Shown here: in pieces, positions 35,545-45,236 of the stretch
How the letters are laid out: every line of letters begins with the position of its first letter
Numbering within the stretch: the stretch's first letter is position 1
Source of the DNA: Parasphingorhabdus cellanae
GTDB taxonomy: Bacteria > Pseudomonadota > Alphaproteobacteria > Sphingomonadales > Sphingomonadaceae
Reading direction: 5' to 3'
Assembly: GCF_017498565.1 (NCBI RefSeq)
Contig: NZ_CP071794.1
Coordinates: 2,842,001-2,906,000 of the forward strand
DNA: 64,000 nt
Position numbers and translations under genes: made by a program
Notes under the pieces: model-generated
Databases searched by the model: none
The model's input: the letters and a program-made list of their open reading frames with translations, nothing else
Told to the model about the DNA's origin: nothing

Positions 35545-36542
35545 GACAGTAACTCCTCTGCCAGAGACTGTGCTTCTTCGAGCGTATCCGCTGTGCGCAG
35601 GAAACCAATGTCTGAGGTCCATGCCTGAATGAAGTTTTGGAGCTTGCCGTAGCTATTGTCCAATGCGACGTGTGGGATACCGAGCAAGGTCGACATGATG
35701 TGGCCATGTAATCTGTCGGTCACCACGACGCGCCCGGACGATAGCAAAGCCACGCCGCGCTTAAGGCGGGTATTGGCCAGCCGGTCATATTTCAACGCGC
35801 GTGCGGCGTTTGGGCTATGCCCAAAATCCATCAGCTTTGATGTTGCTGATGACATGCGCATTTGCAGCTTGTCTTCAGTCAGCCAGTCACCGCTTTCAAA
35901 TGCGTGCCCTGGGTGATTGGCTTTACCCCTGACGGATCGTTCAAAATCGGTACGCATGAGATAGTAGAAATCATGAACCGGCGTCTGGCGTTCGAGCGGC
36001 TCCATGTAGAGCGCCATGTCGGGGCATAGAACAGCCTCGCACTGGAAATGGCAGCGCGAGAATTCCAGCGAGCGCTGATCACGAACGAGCAACGTGAAAC
36101 TGCCGTGCTTTTCGATCGCGCGAGCCGTTTCGTCGACGGCCTCATAATTGTCAAAGTAAATAGATTGCGGCAGCTGTACGATCCGCTGACCCGGAAAGCG
36201 GGACAATAGTTCCAAACGAAAATCCTGATGCGATTTCCAAATGGTTCCGAAATTGCCGCCGCCATGAAGGAAAATTGTGCCATCACCAATGGCTTGCTCC
36301 ATCTGCAAGGAATCATGCGTTTTCAATTTGCTTACATAAGCAGGAGGTTTGGCATGATCTCCAAAAAACTGAGTCTCGCCTAACCAGATGGCTGAGTCTC
36401 CAACATTTGAATGATCGGGAAAATCCAGCAGTGCGAAAGGCTGGTCATTCAGCAGCGGTTGGAGCCGTTCTGTAATTACGTCGCGCAGATTGTGCATGAT
36501 AGTGCGGGGATGGGTGTTTTCTAAAGCAAGTTGTTCAGGCAT
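35541..36542 (-). CDS. Polysaccharide pyruvyl transferase family protein
   Basis: Predicted to add a ketal-linked pyruvate to a sugar, giving the polymer negative charge. The 333-residue protein shows LLDFPDHSNVGDSAIWLGE near 40-58, IFLHGGGNFGTIW near 95-107, RIVQLPQSIYFDN near 125 and, in the C-terminal half, VVTDRLHGHIMSTLLGIPHVALDN, the signature of the PssK/ExoV/CsaB family. AAAGGAG lies ten bases before ATG 36542. It overlaps the flippase stop by eight bases and the GT4 start by four, forming a compact minus-strand block. Confidence 0.9.
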   Translation of the reverse strand: MPEQLALENTHPRTIMHNLRDVITERLQPLLNDQPFALLDFPDHSNVGDSAIWLGETQFFGDHAKPPAYVSKLKTHDSLQMEQAIGDGTIFLHGGGNFGTIWKSHQDFRLELLSRFPGQRIVQLPQSIYFDNYEAVDETARAIEKHGSFTLLVRDQRSLEFSRCHFQCEAVLCPDMALYMEPLERQTPVHDFYYLMRTDFERSVRGKANHPGHAFESGDWLTEDKLQMRMSSATSKLMDFGHSPNAARALKYDRLANTRLKRGVALLSSGRVVVTDRLHGHIMSTLLGIPHVALDNSYGKLQNFIQAWTSDIGFLRTADTLEEAQSLAEELLS

Positions 36543-38070
36543 GGGGGGATAGCTCCTTTGGGGGAAGGACGTCTGCGATAAAACGGCGATAAGTTGATGA
36601 AATAGCCAGCAAAATGGCGATGTAAAATAGAGCCGCGGCGGTGATGGCGCCGATGAGCTTGACCCAGGACAGCGTTTGGTCATCTGCAAAGATTTCCAAT
36701 GTGGTCCAAAGCAGGACGCCCATCAGAGTAGAGGCGAGGAACGGCGCTTTGACGGCGTCAAAAGTCGTTCTTGATCCGATACCGGAAGCTTCTTTGAGGA
36801 AATAAATCTGCAGTGGCAGGGTCAGGTAAGAACGAACCACATAGGCTATCGCTACGGCAGTGAGGCCATAAGGCAAAGCGATTAGAGTAAGCGTCAAGGT
36901 GACGACCAACTGCGTGATTGCCAGCGTGCGCTGCCGATGCGAATTACCGACAGCAGAGAGCACTGGCGATGCGAAGAAGTTAAGCGTGTAAGGTATGGCC
37001 ATAAAGGCAAAGACCTGCGCCAGTTCACCTGCTGCCTGCCATTTCCACCCGAAAACCAGGGGCACAAGATCAGGCGCGATGACGCCAAAGCCAACCAGCG
37101 CGGGAAAGGATAGGCCGGCGCATACGCCGAGCATCGCTTTATAGGCTTGTTTCATCGCGACTGGATTGTCCTGAAGTCGCGAATATATTTGCAAACCTAC
37201 TGCGGAAAAGGGCTGGATGGCGGCGGCGGCAAACATTTCGGTGGAGCGCCATGCAACACGGTAGATACCGACCGCAGCGGCGCCAAGGCTGGCCCCAATC
37301 AACAAGTCCTGTACCCGAACGAGCATCAAGAAAATCAGCTGCGCAATAGTCAAATTGCTGGTAAAAGCGAAGTTCTGCTTGGCTTGCATCCAGTCAAACT
37401 GCAATCTCGGCACCCAGCGGTAGGAGGTCCAGGCCAAAATCGTACTGACGGCCTCGGTAACGCAGCGCTGGACGACAAGCGACCAAATGCCCCATCCCGA
37501 CATAGCGGCAACGACCGCGGTGGTGCCGCCGATAATCCCGGCCAATATCGACCGGACGGCCACGGTCTTGTGGCCAAATTCCCTGAGCCGCAGGGCGAAA
37601 TGAGACGCACCCAGGGCATTGATCGGCAAAGCGAGCGATAATATGCGCAATGGGTCGGTAAGGCCTGGTTGGTTGAGCAGCGCAGCCAACAGCGGAGCTA
37701 TGACCCAGATCAACCCGACATAAACAAACGCAATGCCCATGTTGGTCCAGAAAATCGTGTTAATTTGCAGATTATCGATTTTCTTGGCACGCGCGATGAG
37801 CTGGACCAGGCCGCCAGTAGCCAGAATCCGGCCGACTTCGGAAAAAACATAGACCATGGCGAATATGCCGATCTCTTCCTTGGTCAGCAGCCGCGCGAGC
37901 ATGATGAATATGACCAACGAAAAGACCTGATCGCTAAGCGCTTTGGTCACTGTCCATCCCAAAGAGCTTTTGGATTTTTGACGCAATGAATCGTCAAACA
38001 TTGCCCCAGCGCTGCTGGAAGCATTGTCAGAAAAATCAGTGCTTTTTTCCGTCATAGGTTGTTTGCTCAC
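36535..38070 (-). CDS. Wzx-type lipid-linked oligosaccharide flippase
   Basis: Moves undecaprenyl-linked repeat units across the inner membrane. The 511-residue protein has about fourteen hydrophobic segments of the MOP/MATE superfamily. LARLLTKEEIGIFAMVYVFSE at about 55-75 and the later FRVAWRS-type segment (AAVGIYRVAWRSTEMF) are typical of WzxC-like flippases. The GTG at 38070 and an ATG five codons later (38055) are both possible starts; neither has a clear Shine-Dalgarno. It follows the GT25-like gene by five bases. Confidence 0.92.
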   Translation of the reverse strand: MSKQPMTEKSTDFSDNASSSAGAMFDDSLRQKSKSSLGWTVTKALSDQVFSLVIFIMLARLLTKEEIGIFAMVYVFSEVGRILATGGLVQLIARAKKIDNLQINTIFWTNMGIAFVYVGLIWVIAPLLAALLNQPGLTDPLRILSLALPINALGASHFALRLREFGHKTVAVRSILAGIIGGTTAVVAAMSGWGIWSLVVQRCVTEAVSTILAWTSYRWVPRLQFDWMQAKQNFAFTSNLTIAQLIFLMLVRVQDLLIGASLGAAAVGIYRVAWRSTEMFAAAAIQPFSAVGLQIYSRLQDNPVAMKQAYKAMLGVCAGLSFPALVGFGVIAPDLVPLVFGWKWQAAGELAQVFAFMAIPYTLNFFASPVLSAVGNSHRQRTLAITQLVVTLTLTLIALPYGLTAVAIAYVVRSYLTLPLQIYFLKEASGIGSRTTFDAVKAPFLASTLMGVLLWTTLEIFADDQTLSWVKLIGAITAAALFYIAILLAISSTYRRFIADVLPPKELSPHA

Positions 38071-38075
38071 TTAAA

Positions 38076-38828
38076 CTAAAGTTGGAATCGAAAACGGCGT
38101 CTGCCGAAAAGTTGATATTGCGCACGCTGGCGGTGCCGCGCGACGAAGCGCCTGAGTTTCAGTCGTTCGGGGATCTGAAAGGTGTCGAAACGCGAGGTAC
38201 CGATTTCACTGGGAATAGCGCGCTCCAGCACCGGAAACGGGAAAACCGCAAGATTGGGAACGCCATGCACCCAGGACCGATCCATCTGATCGTCGATCGG
38301 CCGGACTACTGCGGACATGTGGTCAAGAAATCGTCTCGCTCCATTTTTGGTGAGCAAATAGGCCTGGGTACCGAAACAATAGCCTGAAATTTCGATCAAC
38401 CGTGTAGTCCTGCATATAAAATCCTTCTGCAAGATGCGGGCTGGCGCGGGTTTTTTGTAATAGAGCCTGATGTAATCGCGGCCGGCCTCTCCATGATCTT
38501 CGGCGATCAGAGGTTTGATGAAGCTCCAGTCCGCTAATATATCATCTTCCAGGATGAGATATTGGTCGGCATCATCTTCGATTAGTTGCTTCCACAAAGC
38601 ATGGTGACTGGAATAGCAACCCAGTTCGCCAGCCTTCAATGGTCGGCCTTTGGCGATAATCGCTTTGTCTTCGTCATAATGGAGGCCGGCATGTAGCTTT
38701 TCATGGGCATCAAAAAAATCCCAATTCATCGATTTGGGTATGCCGCTGCTGATAAATGTGTGGCGACGTTGCGTCGCGCTGCGCATGCTGATGACAAAAA
38801 TCTTGGTCCGGACGGAGCGACGCGACAT
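38076..38828 (-). CDS. Glycosyltransferase family 25-like (LPS-type)
   Basis: A 250-residue glycosyltransferase. FVISMRSATQRRHTFISS near the N-terminus, the loop LKAGELGCYSSHHALWKQLI and the metal/donor motif YLILEDDILAD near 90-100 define the GT25 pattern known from LPS galactosyltransferases. GYCFGTQAYLLTKNGARRFL is the usual C-terminal element. The C-terminus is very basic (many Arg), which could hold it at the membrane. AAGGA six bases before ATG 38828 supports the start. It begins the minus-strand block GT25-wzx-pyruvyltransferase-GT4. Confidence 0.9.
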   Translation of the reverse strand: MSRRSVRTKIFVISMRSATQRRHTFISSGIPKSMNWDFFDAHEKLHAGLHYDEDKAIIAKGRPLKAGELGCYSSHHALWKQLIEDDADQYLILEDDILADWSFIKPLIAEDHGEAGRDYIRLYYKKPAPARILQKDFICRTTRLIEISGYCFGTQAYLLTKNGARRFLDHMSAVVRPIDDQMDRSWVHGVPNLAVFPFPVLERAIPSEIGTSRFDTFQIPERLKLRRFVARHRQRAQYQLFGRRRFRFQL

Positions 38829-39039
38829 TACAGTTCCTTCATCCGGCATCGGGTGATGCGGATCTAACCAGTGTTCGGGTTCGGTCGTTAGAATCCCCAG
38901 ACCGACCGAACTTTACTGCATTGCACAACGAAGGAGCTGAGTTCTATAAATGCCTGTAATGCGCAGTTGGCAAGGACAAAAATCCATTCGTCGATGTCAC
39001 GCAACATATTATCTTCGGCACTGCAAAAAACGGGATAGA

Positions 39040-39987
39040 ATGATCGATCTAAGTTTCTCTGTTGTCATTCCGGTCCATAATAAGGCCCGTCATGTCGCTG
39101 CGAGTCTTGAAAGCGCCCTGCAACAAACCCTGCCGCCCGAAGAGATAATCGTGATCGATGACGCCTCTACTGACGAGAGCGCCGCGATTGTCTCGCAGAT
39201 GACCGATCCGCGAATCCGCATGCTGTTTCGCGATACGCCCGGCCCGGGTGGCTATGCCGCACGGAACCTTGGCATTGCCGAGGCTAATGGGAACTGGATC
39301 GCGTTTCTTGATGCTGATGATATCTGGCATCCATCGCATCTGGCGGACATGGCGAAGGCGATAAAACGTACACCGAAAGCGGGCTGTGTTGCCACGCGCT
39401 ATGACCATGTTTTCAAGACACACCGGACAGCCTCCAAGATGACTGGCGCATTGGCTTCGCTGGAAGGGCGCGCGGCAGATTTTCGCGAAAGCCTGAAGAT
39501 ATGGGTGGAGAGCGGCGAATGTCCTATCTGGACGAGCGCCGCAGCATTTCGCCGGGATGTGCTTGAGCGGGCCGGTCCGTTTCCGGCCGGCAAGGCGGTC
39601 CGCGGCGGTGACAAGGATATGTGGTTGCGCGCTCTGGCGCTGGCGCCCTTTGCCTATGTCCCCAAGATTAGCGCTGAATTTCATCGCGATACGGACAATA
39701 AAGTCAGCAAGTTGACGCATCCTGATACTATTCCCATCATGGTGGACACAGCGCGCACGATGGCGGAGCGCGCAGACGGTGAAGAAAAGGTGTTGCTGCG
39801 GAAACTCATCAATCAGCAAATCGGTCTATATGCCCGCTTCTCGTTCAAGAGCGGGACAATTTCGCGTCAATTTTCGCGCAATCTTTGCTTGCCCGAGGGG
39901 GTCGGGCTATTTGTGCTGATAGAGGCTTTGCGGCTGATGCCAACGGCGTTGCGGCACAGAATTTATCGGGCGGTAAAAGGGGTGTGA
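39040..39987 (+). CDS. Glycosyltransferase, family 2
   Basis: A 315-residue GT-A glycosyltransferase. FSVVIPVHNKARHVAASLES begins the nucleotide-binding fold, IIVIDDASTDES is the first aspartate motif, and AFLDADDIWHPSHL near 88-101 contains the metal-binding DxD. WTSAAAFRRDVLERAG and GGDKDMWLRALALAPFA contain the probable catalytic base region. No membrane helix is predicted. The start at 39040 is supported by the family N-terminus. It is divergent from the GT25-like gene and precedes the Wzc-like gene by 65 bases. Confidence 0.93.
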   Translation: MIDLSFSVVIPVHNKARHVAASLESALQQTLPPEEIIVIDDASTDESAAIVSQMTDPRIRMLFRDTPGPGGYAARNLGIAEANGNWIAFLDADDIWHPSHLADMAKAIKRTPKAGCVATRYDHVFKTHRTASKMTGALASLEGRAADFRESLKIWVESGECPIWTSAAAFRRDVLERAGPFPAGKAVRGGDKDMWLRALALAPFAYVPKISAEFHRDTDNKVSKLTHPDTIPIMVDTARTMAERADGEEKVLLRKLINQQIGLYARFSFKSGTISRQFSRNLCLPEGVGLFVLIEALRLMPTALRHRIYRAVKGV

Positions 39988-40052
39988 TATACTAGGTTAG
40001 AGTCGGAATACGGGCAAAACGCAGGGGGCTTTTACATAGGAGCTGGCGTGCC

Positions 40053-42257
40053 ATGAATAAAATGTCGGAAACACCATTGCCGCTGGACCGGTTTGTCGCC
40101 GAGGAAACCAGCGAGCTGATCGACTTGCGCGCCATTGGACGGGCTTTTCGGAAACATATTATTCCGGTTTTTCTGGTTTCGATTGCTGCCATTGTTGCCA
40201 CTGCCACGGTCTATTTCATGACCACACCCAGCTATCTCGCCACTGCGACGATGGTAGTGGAACGGCAAGCCCAGGATGTGGTGCCCGTGAACAATGATAC
40301 ACCAGCCCTCACAACAGACTCACCGACAGTGGATACAACGGTGGAGATATTGCAGTCCCCATTTATCGCTGGCCGCGTGGTGGATGCGCTCAAGCTGGTC
40401 GAGGATCCAGAATTTAATCCCGGCCTATTGAAGGCCGGCGCATTGCCCCCAAATACCGAGGCACAGCAACAGGCGGCGCGGGATCGCGCCATCCGGATAT
40501 TGGGCAGCTCTTTGAGTGTTCAGCGCGAAGGCGTGTCCTATGCGATCGCAGTCCAATATACATCCGAAAACCCGAAAATGGCGGCCAACATCGCCAATGC
40601 CACAATTGATGAATATCTATTGACGCGGGTTGAGGGTGAGGAAGGCTCTACCCAACGCAGTGCCGATCTGCTCGAAACGCGGCTGGAAGAATTGCGCGGC
40701 GAAGTGCAGGCTGCCGAAGCACAAGTTGCGCGATATCGTTCCGATGAAGGGCTGTTTGCGGCAACAGATGTCAGCTCAATCACCCAGCAGGAATTATCGG
40801 TTCTTAATAACCAGCTTGCCGAAGCGCGGGCGGCAGAAGCCGTTGCAAATTCCAGGCTGGCAACCGCTCGCTCGCAGATGTCTCAAGGCATGACCGGCGA
40901 GGCACTGGGAGCAGCGTTGGAATCCGAAGTGGTTGGCGCATTAAGGTCGCAACGTGCAACGGCCAGCGCGGAAGTAGCGAATCTCAACACGCGCTACGGA
41001 GCGCGGCACCCCAGCTTGATCAAGGCGCAGAGCCAGCTGGCCGATATTGATGTACAAATCGGAGCTGAAGTCGAGCGGATTGTGGCAAGTTTGAAAACCG
41101 AAGCGAGCGCGGCCCGCGGCCGGACATCGTCGATTGCTTCATCAATCGCCGGGCTGCAAAACCGGCTCGCGGTCGATAGCGATGCATCGGTACGGCTGAG
41201 TGAATTGGAGCGTAACGCCGCATCCGCGCGTGAGCTTTATCAGGGTTTTCTTGATCGCTACAAAGAATCGCTCGCCCGGCAAGGCACGGAAACCAGCGGC
41301 GCCAAAGAGGTGTCTCGCGCTGCGATCCCGGCCATGCCGATATCGCCCAATCCGTTATTGTACATCGCTATCGCCTTTGTCGCCGCTGGCGCCTGCTCCA
41401 CCGCCGTGGTTGCGGGTCGGGAATTTATGGAAACGGGTCTTCGAACAGCTGCAGATATAGAAAAGAGGCTGCAGGTCAGCGCGCTGGGATCTATCCCGGA
41501 AATCGGGTCACTCCCTGAAGTGAAAAAATCACGCGAACCAATATCATGGCCGCCGCAATTTCTGATCGAGCATCCTAAGTCTGCCTTTGCCGAAGCGTTC
41601 CGCGCGCTCAAAACCAGTCTGGTGATGACGCCCGGCGGACGGTCGGCGGTTCGGCAAAAAACGAAAATAATCTCCATAACCTCTGCTTTGCCAGGTGAAG
41701 GGAAGACCAGTTCCGCTATTTGTCTGGCCAGCGCGGCTGCTCGATCCGGCATTCGAACATTATTGGTGGATTGCGACTCCCGGCGGCAGGCGTCATCTCG
41801 GTCGCTGGCTAAGTCGATTACGCATGGTTTGACTGATGTCTTGAACGGTGATGCATCGCTTCAACAAGCGGTGGTACATGACGAGGATAGCGGCACCTAT
41901 TTTCTGGGCCAGAAACCGGATCAGGAAACGCCCTTCGACCTGATGGGATCGCAGGCCATGGCTGATTTACTGGAAGAATTGCGGGGGCAGTTTCAACTGG
42001 TCATTCTTGATACGGCGCCGGTCCTTCCGGTGGCCGAATCGCGGATGCTTGCAGCATTGGCGGACATGACCCTGTTTATTGTCCAGTGGAAGAAGACACC
42101 GGCGAAAGCGGCGGAAATCGGTTTGCATCAGCTGGATGGCGTCGGCGCCAATATTGCCGGAGTCGTGCTTAGCAGGGTGGATGTTGTGGAACAGGCGCGA
42201 ACCGGCTTCGGCGATGCGGGCCTCTATTTCAAACAATATAAGGAATATTACGCTTAG
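40053..42257 (+). CDS. Wzc/GumC-like chain-length determinant with fused tyrosine kinase
   Basis: Inner-membrane polysaccharide co-polymerase and BY-kinase of 734 residues. The first membrane helix lies at about 34-55 (IPVFLVSIAAIVATATVYF), followed by a Wzz domain, a long periplasmic coiled coil (about 195-410), and the second helix at about 430-450. The cytoplasmic kinase has Walker A ALPGEGKTSSA near 548, Walker A' LLVDCDSRR near 571 and Walker B LVILDTAPVLP near 650. The last residues, LYFKQYKEYYA, give the tyrosine cluster that is autophosphorylated. Fusion in one chain is the proteobacterial form. No Wzb-type phosphatase lies in this locus. Confidence 0.95.
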   Translation: MNKMSETPLPLDRFVAEETSELIDLRAIGRAFRKHIIPVFLVSIAAIVATATVYFMTTPSYLATATMVVERQAQDVVPVNNDTPALTTDSPTVDTTVEILQSPFIAGRVVDALKLVEDPEFNPGLLKAGALPPNTEAQQQAARDRAIRILGSSLSVQREGVSYAIAVQYTSENPKMAANIANATIDEYLLTRVEGEEGSTQRSADLLETRLEELRGEVQAAEAQVARYRSDEGLFAATDVSSITQQELSVLNNQLAEARAAEAVANSRLATARSQMSQGMTGEALGAALESEVVGALRSQRATASAEVANLNTRYGARHPSLIKAQSQLADIDVQIGAEVERIVASLKTEASAARGRTSSIASSIAGLQNRLAVDSDASVRLSELERNAASARELYQGFLDRYKESLARQGTETSGAKEVSRAAIPAMPISPNPLLYIAIAFVAAGACSTAVVAGREFMETGLRTAADIEKRLQVSALGSIPEIGSLPEVKKSREPISWPPQFLIEHPKSAFAEAFRALKTSLVMTPGGRSAVRQKTKIISITSALPGEGKTSSAICLASAAARSGIRTLLVDCDSRRQASSRSLAKSITHGLTDVLNGDASLQQAVVHDEDSGTYFLGQKPDQETPFDLMGSQAMADLLEELRGQFQLVILDTAPVLPVAESRMLAALADMTLFIVQWKKTPAKAAEIGLHQLDGVGANIAGVVLSRVDVVEQARTGFGDAGLYFKQYKEYYA

Positions 42258-42306
42258 GGCGTTTCGTTTTGGCTGTAATTTCCCTGCAAATCAGAAGAGG
42301 ATCATA

Positions 42307-43638
42307 ATGGGCGGAGGCGCACCATCTCTCCCGTTACCGCTCTTGGCATTGGTGACCGTTTTGCTTGCTGTCCCGATGGTCGTCGCGCTCAAACAGGTTC
42401 GCGGCTATCCGGCGCGGTTTGTGATTTTTGCCATCTGGTTGCGCTATATCATGAGCGCATTTCACGAGATTACCTTTTCGCCGGTGGTCGCGGGACTAAG
42501 CTTGAACGCGCTTGGTTCTGTCGCCATTGCTGGCATCGGCCTGCTGCTGGTGTCCCCGCGCCATTTTCTGCTAAAGCCGCTATTGCCGGTCTATGCGCTG
42601 ATTATACTTTCGCTCATCAGTGCAACAGCGAATGACGGATTATTTACGGCGCTGAATGCAACCGTCAAACATATTTATTTCATGGTCATGATGATCGCTG
42701 TCTATCGCGCTCTTTTGGAAAATGACGGCGCGCGATTTTTCCGACCGCTGCTTTGGGCCTTTGCGCCATTGTTGGTATTTCAAATTCTGTCAATTGGCCT
42801 GGGGGCGGTGAAGGCATCAGAATTTGACGGTTCAAGCAGCTATATCGGCGGCTATAATCATGAAGCCACCTTTTCCATCGCTATGGCGACGTTTTTTGTG
42901 GTGGCCTGTTTTGCGGTCACGTTGCCGCGCCTGATTCAGGCTGTTCTGTCCGCCAGTCTGCTCGGCGGAATCATTCTCGCCAATTATCGCACGACGATGA
43001 TCGCCGTTTTGCCACTGGCAGCCATTCAGGTGGTCAGTAGCGCGATGTTTTCCTTCGTTCGCGAACAGCGGGCAATATTGGCCGTCATCCTATCATTGAT
43101 CACATTGGCCGGCATATTTGTGTTGGCGAGCTATTCCGCCGAACGGTTCAATGATCTGGCGGTATTTTTCGGCGATCCCGGCCAATATATCAAACCACAA
43201 GCCGAGTTTTCTTTTGACGAGCGCCGCCTGTTATCGGGCCGGGTCTATATCTGGTCCGGTTATATTTATGCATGGCTCGATGGATCGGCGCTCAATCATC
43301 TGATCGGCTTCGGTCCTGATAGCTGGGAGGAGATATTCAAAGTCTACCCCCATAATACGATTGTCGCGTATCTTTACGAATTGGGTTGGGCAGGCGTATT
43401 TTTGCTTCTTATTTTTTGGTTCACAATGGCCAAATTGGCCATCCAGGCACCTGCCGAAGATCGTGCGACCTTATTGTTCGCGCATTTGTCATTTCTTTTC
43501 ATGAACTTGTCGACAATGGCTTTATGGCAAATAGAAGGTGTAATTTTTTATGCCATTATTTGTGGTTTTTCGCTATTCAGGAAAGTGGAAACAGGGGCAA
43601 TGAGAAGCCATTTGAAAACAAGCCTGCGCCCTGTGTGA
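42307..43638 (+). CDS. Wzy-like O-antigen/exopolysaccharide polymerase
   Basis: A 443-residue inner-membrane protein with about ten to twelve hydrophobic segments and a larger periplasmic loop near 290-345 (SFDERRLLSGRVYIWSG). LIGFGPDSWEEIFKVYPHNTIVAYLYELGWAG is the C-terminal part of the Wzy_C/O-antigen ligase family pattern, with the histidine of the PHN motif. It would join repeat units in the periplasm. GAGGATCATA precedes ATG 42307. It follows the Wzc-like gene by 49 bases, which suits their joint control of chain length. Confidence 0.88.
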   Translation: MGGGAPSLPLPLLALVTVLLAVPMVVALKQVRGYPARFVIFAIWLRYIMSAFHEITFSPVVAGLSLNALGSVAIAGIGLLLVSPRHFLLKPLLPVYALIILSLISATANDGLFTALNATVKHIYFMVMMIAVYRALLENDGARFFRPLLWAFAPLLVFQILSIGLGAVKASEFDGSSSYIGGYNHEATFSIAMATFFVVACFAVTLPRLIQAVLSASLLGGIILANYRTTMIAVLPLAAIQVVSSAMFSFVREQRAILAVILSLITLAGIFVLASYSAERFNDLAVFFGDPGQYIKPQAEFSFDERRLLSGRVYIWSGYIYAWLDGSALNHLIGFGPDSWEEIFKVYPHNTIVAYLYELGWAGVFLLLIFWFTMAKLAIQAPAEDRATLLFAHLSFLFMNLSTMALWQIEGVIFYAIICGFSLFRKVETGAMRSHLKTSLRPV

Positions 43639-43676
43639 CTTTTTCGTTCCCTTCATTGGGAGCAGGGGAGGCATGA

Positions 43677-43940
43677 TTGGACAAAAAAAGCGACGATATC
43701 GCTCGGCACAGTCCAGCCGCTATTTCCAAGGACGCTATGGCTGAGAACATCAGTGCCCGAACACCTGCCAATGCCTCGGCTTCGGTCGATCCGGCAAAAT
43801 TAGAGACAGCAGAACAGTTTGAAGCATCGTCGGCATCTGAAAAAGCGCAACAACTTCCGGGGCGGATGTTGGTTATCGCTGGTGCTGGATTGTTCATCTG
43901 GATTGTGATCGCCATCGGCATATTGCTAATTTTTTTCTGA
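43677..43940 (+). CDS. Small single-pass membrane protein in the exopolysaccharide locus
   Basis: An 87-residue protein of unknown function. The TTG start has GGGGAGG five bases upstream. The first 60 residues are hydrophilic and Ala/Ser/Glu-rich with low complexity; residues about 64-87 (MLVIAGAGLFIWIVIAIGIL) form one membrane helix at the very C-terminus, so it would be a tail-anchored protein facing the cytoplasm. An internal ATG at 43737 is an alternative start. It sits between the polymerase and a glycosyltransferase gene on the same strand, so it may be an accessory part of the polymer machinery. Confidence 0.6.
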   Translation: MDKKSDDIARHSPAAISKDAMAENISARTPANASASVDPAKLETAEQFEASSASEKAQQLPGRMLVIAGAGLFIWIVIAIGILLIFF

Positions 43941-43992
43941 TCTATACCGTATCTCGTCGCCCCGAAATTGGTGCGGTGTAACGCCCGAGTAT

Positions 43993-45183
43993 TTGTTTGA
44001 CTGGTCGGATTTGATAGCGAACGTGGGCTTTCTTGATCGGGATCACTATTTCTTGCGGCCAAAAATTCTCTTTATCATCAATTCCTTGACCGGCGGCGGA
44101 GCAGAGCGGGTGATGGCCGCGCTGCTGCTGCATTCCAAAGTTTATCGCGACCGCTATGACATGTCCCTGGCGTTGTTGGATGATGAGCCGGCGGCTTATG
44201 AGATACCCGACTGGGTTACTTTGCACCAGCTCAACTGTCGCGGCACGCTGTTACAATCGATTATGCAATTGCGGACGCTGGAACGATCTTTGCGACCGGC
44301 AATGACGCTAAGTTTTCTAACCCGTTCAAACGTCGCCAACTGGGCGAGTCGTGCTGGAACGGGCAGGCCGTGGATCATTAGCGAGCGTGTGAATACGAGC
44401 GCGCATCTCGGCACGGGTCTTTCAGGGCGTTTGAGCCGCGGCCTTGTAAGACTTTCTTATCGCAATGCTACCCATGTCATTGCCGTGTCTCAGGGTGTCG
44501 CTGACAGCTTGTGTGATGGGTTTGAAGTACCGAGCGACATTATCAGCGTCATCGCCAACCCCGTTGATACTGTTCATATTGCCCGGCAAGCGTTGGAAAA
44601 ATATCCCGCCCATCCTGACGAGCCCTATATCATGGCAATGGGCCGGCTGGTGGAGAACAAGAATTTCAGTCTGTTGATAGATGCGTTTGCGGCCTCCTCC
44701 ATCACCGGGAAACTCATCATCATTGGCGATGGTCCGTTGCGTACCGATTTGGAACGACAAATTGCAAGTCATGGTTTGCAAGAACGGATAATCTTGCCGG
44801 GCTTTGTCCAGAACCCGTTTCCCTTACTGGCCGGGGCGCAATTTTTTGTACTGTCATCTAATGCCGAAGGTTTTCCCAACGCTTTGGTTGAAGCAATGAG
44901 CACAGGAATAGCTGTGGTGGCGACCAATTGCAGATCGGGACCATCCGAAATTCTGGCCGACAAAGCTGCATTGAAGATTGAAAGTATGACTTTGGGGAAT
45001 TTTGGAATCCTCGTGCCTTGCAACAATGTTATCGCCATGGCCGATTCTTTGCGCTATTTACAAGAGGATGACGCCCGTGAACGCTTTGCCCGGCTCGCTT
45101 TGACGCGCACCAAAGACTATACACCGGAAAAGGCGGCACAGCGCTACTGGCACGTGATAGAGCAGGGTCTTCATACGGCATAG
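43993..45183 (+). CDS. Glycosyltransferase, family 4 type
   Basis: A GT-B glycosyltransferase of up to 396 residues. KILFIINSLTGGGAERVMAAL is the acceptor-side start; IISERVNTSAH and VIAVSQGVADSL follow. The donor half has YIMAMGRLVENKNFSLLIDAF near 215, LIIIGDGPLRTDLERQI and SSNAEGFPNALVEAMSTGIAVVATNC near 290-315 with the E-x7-E motif. The true start is uncertain: no ATG precedes the fold. The TTG at 43993 and another TTG at 44053, just before RPKILF, are both possible and neither has a strong Shine-Dalgarno. Confidence 0.88.
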   Translation: MFDWSDLIANVGFLDRDHYFLRPKILFIINSLTGGGAERVMAALLLHSKVYRDRYDMSLALLDDEPAAYEIPDWVTLHQLNCRGTLLQSIMQLRTLERSLRPAMTLSFLTRSNVANWASRAGTGRPWIISERVNTSAHLGTGLSGRLSRGLVRLSYRNATHVIAVSQGVADSLCDGFEVPSDIISVIANPVDTVHIARQALEKYPAHPDEPYIMAMGRLVENKNFSLLIDAFAASSITGKLIIIGDGPLRTDLERQIASHGLQERIILPGFVQNPFPLLAGAQFFVLSSNAEGFPNALVEAMSTGIAVVATNCRSGPSEILADKAALKIESMTLGNFGILVPCNNVIAMADSLRYLQEDDARERFARLALTRTKDYTPEKAAQRYWHVIEQGLHTA

Positions 45184-45236
45184 TTGCTTGCCAGCTTGCT
45201 GTTCAACCTTGGGGCTATGCAAGGAGTTGAACATAT

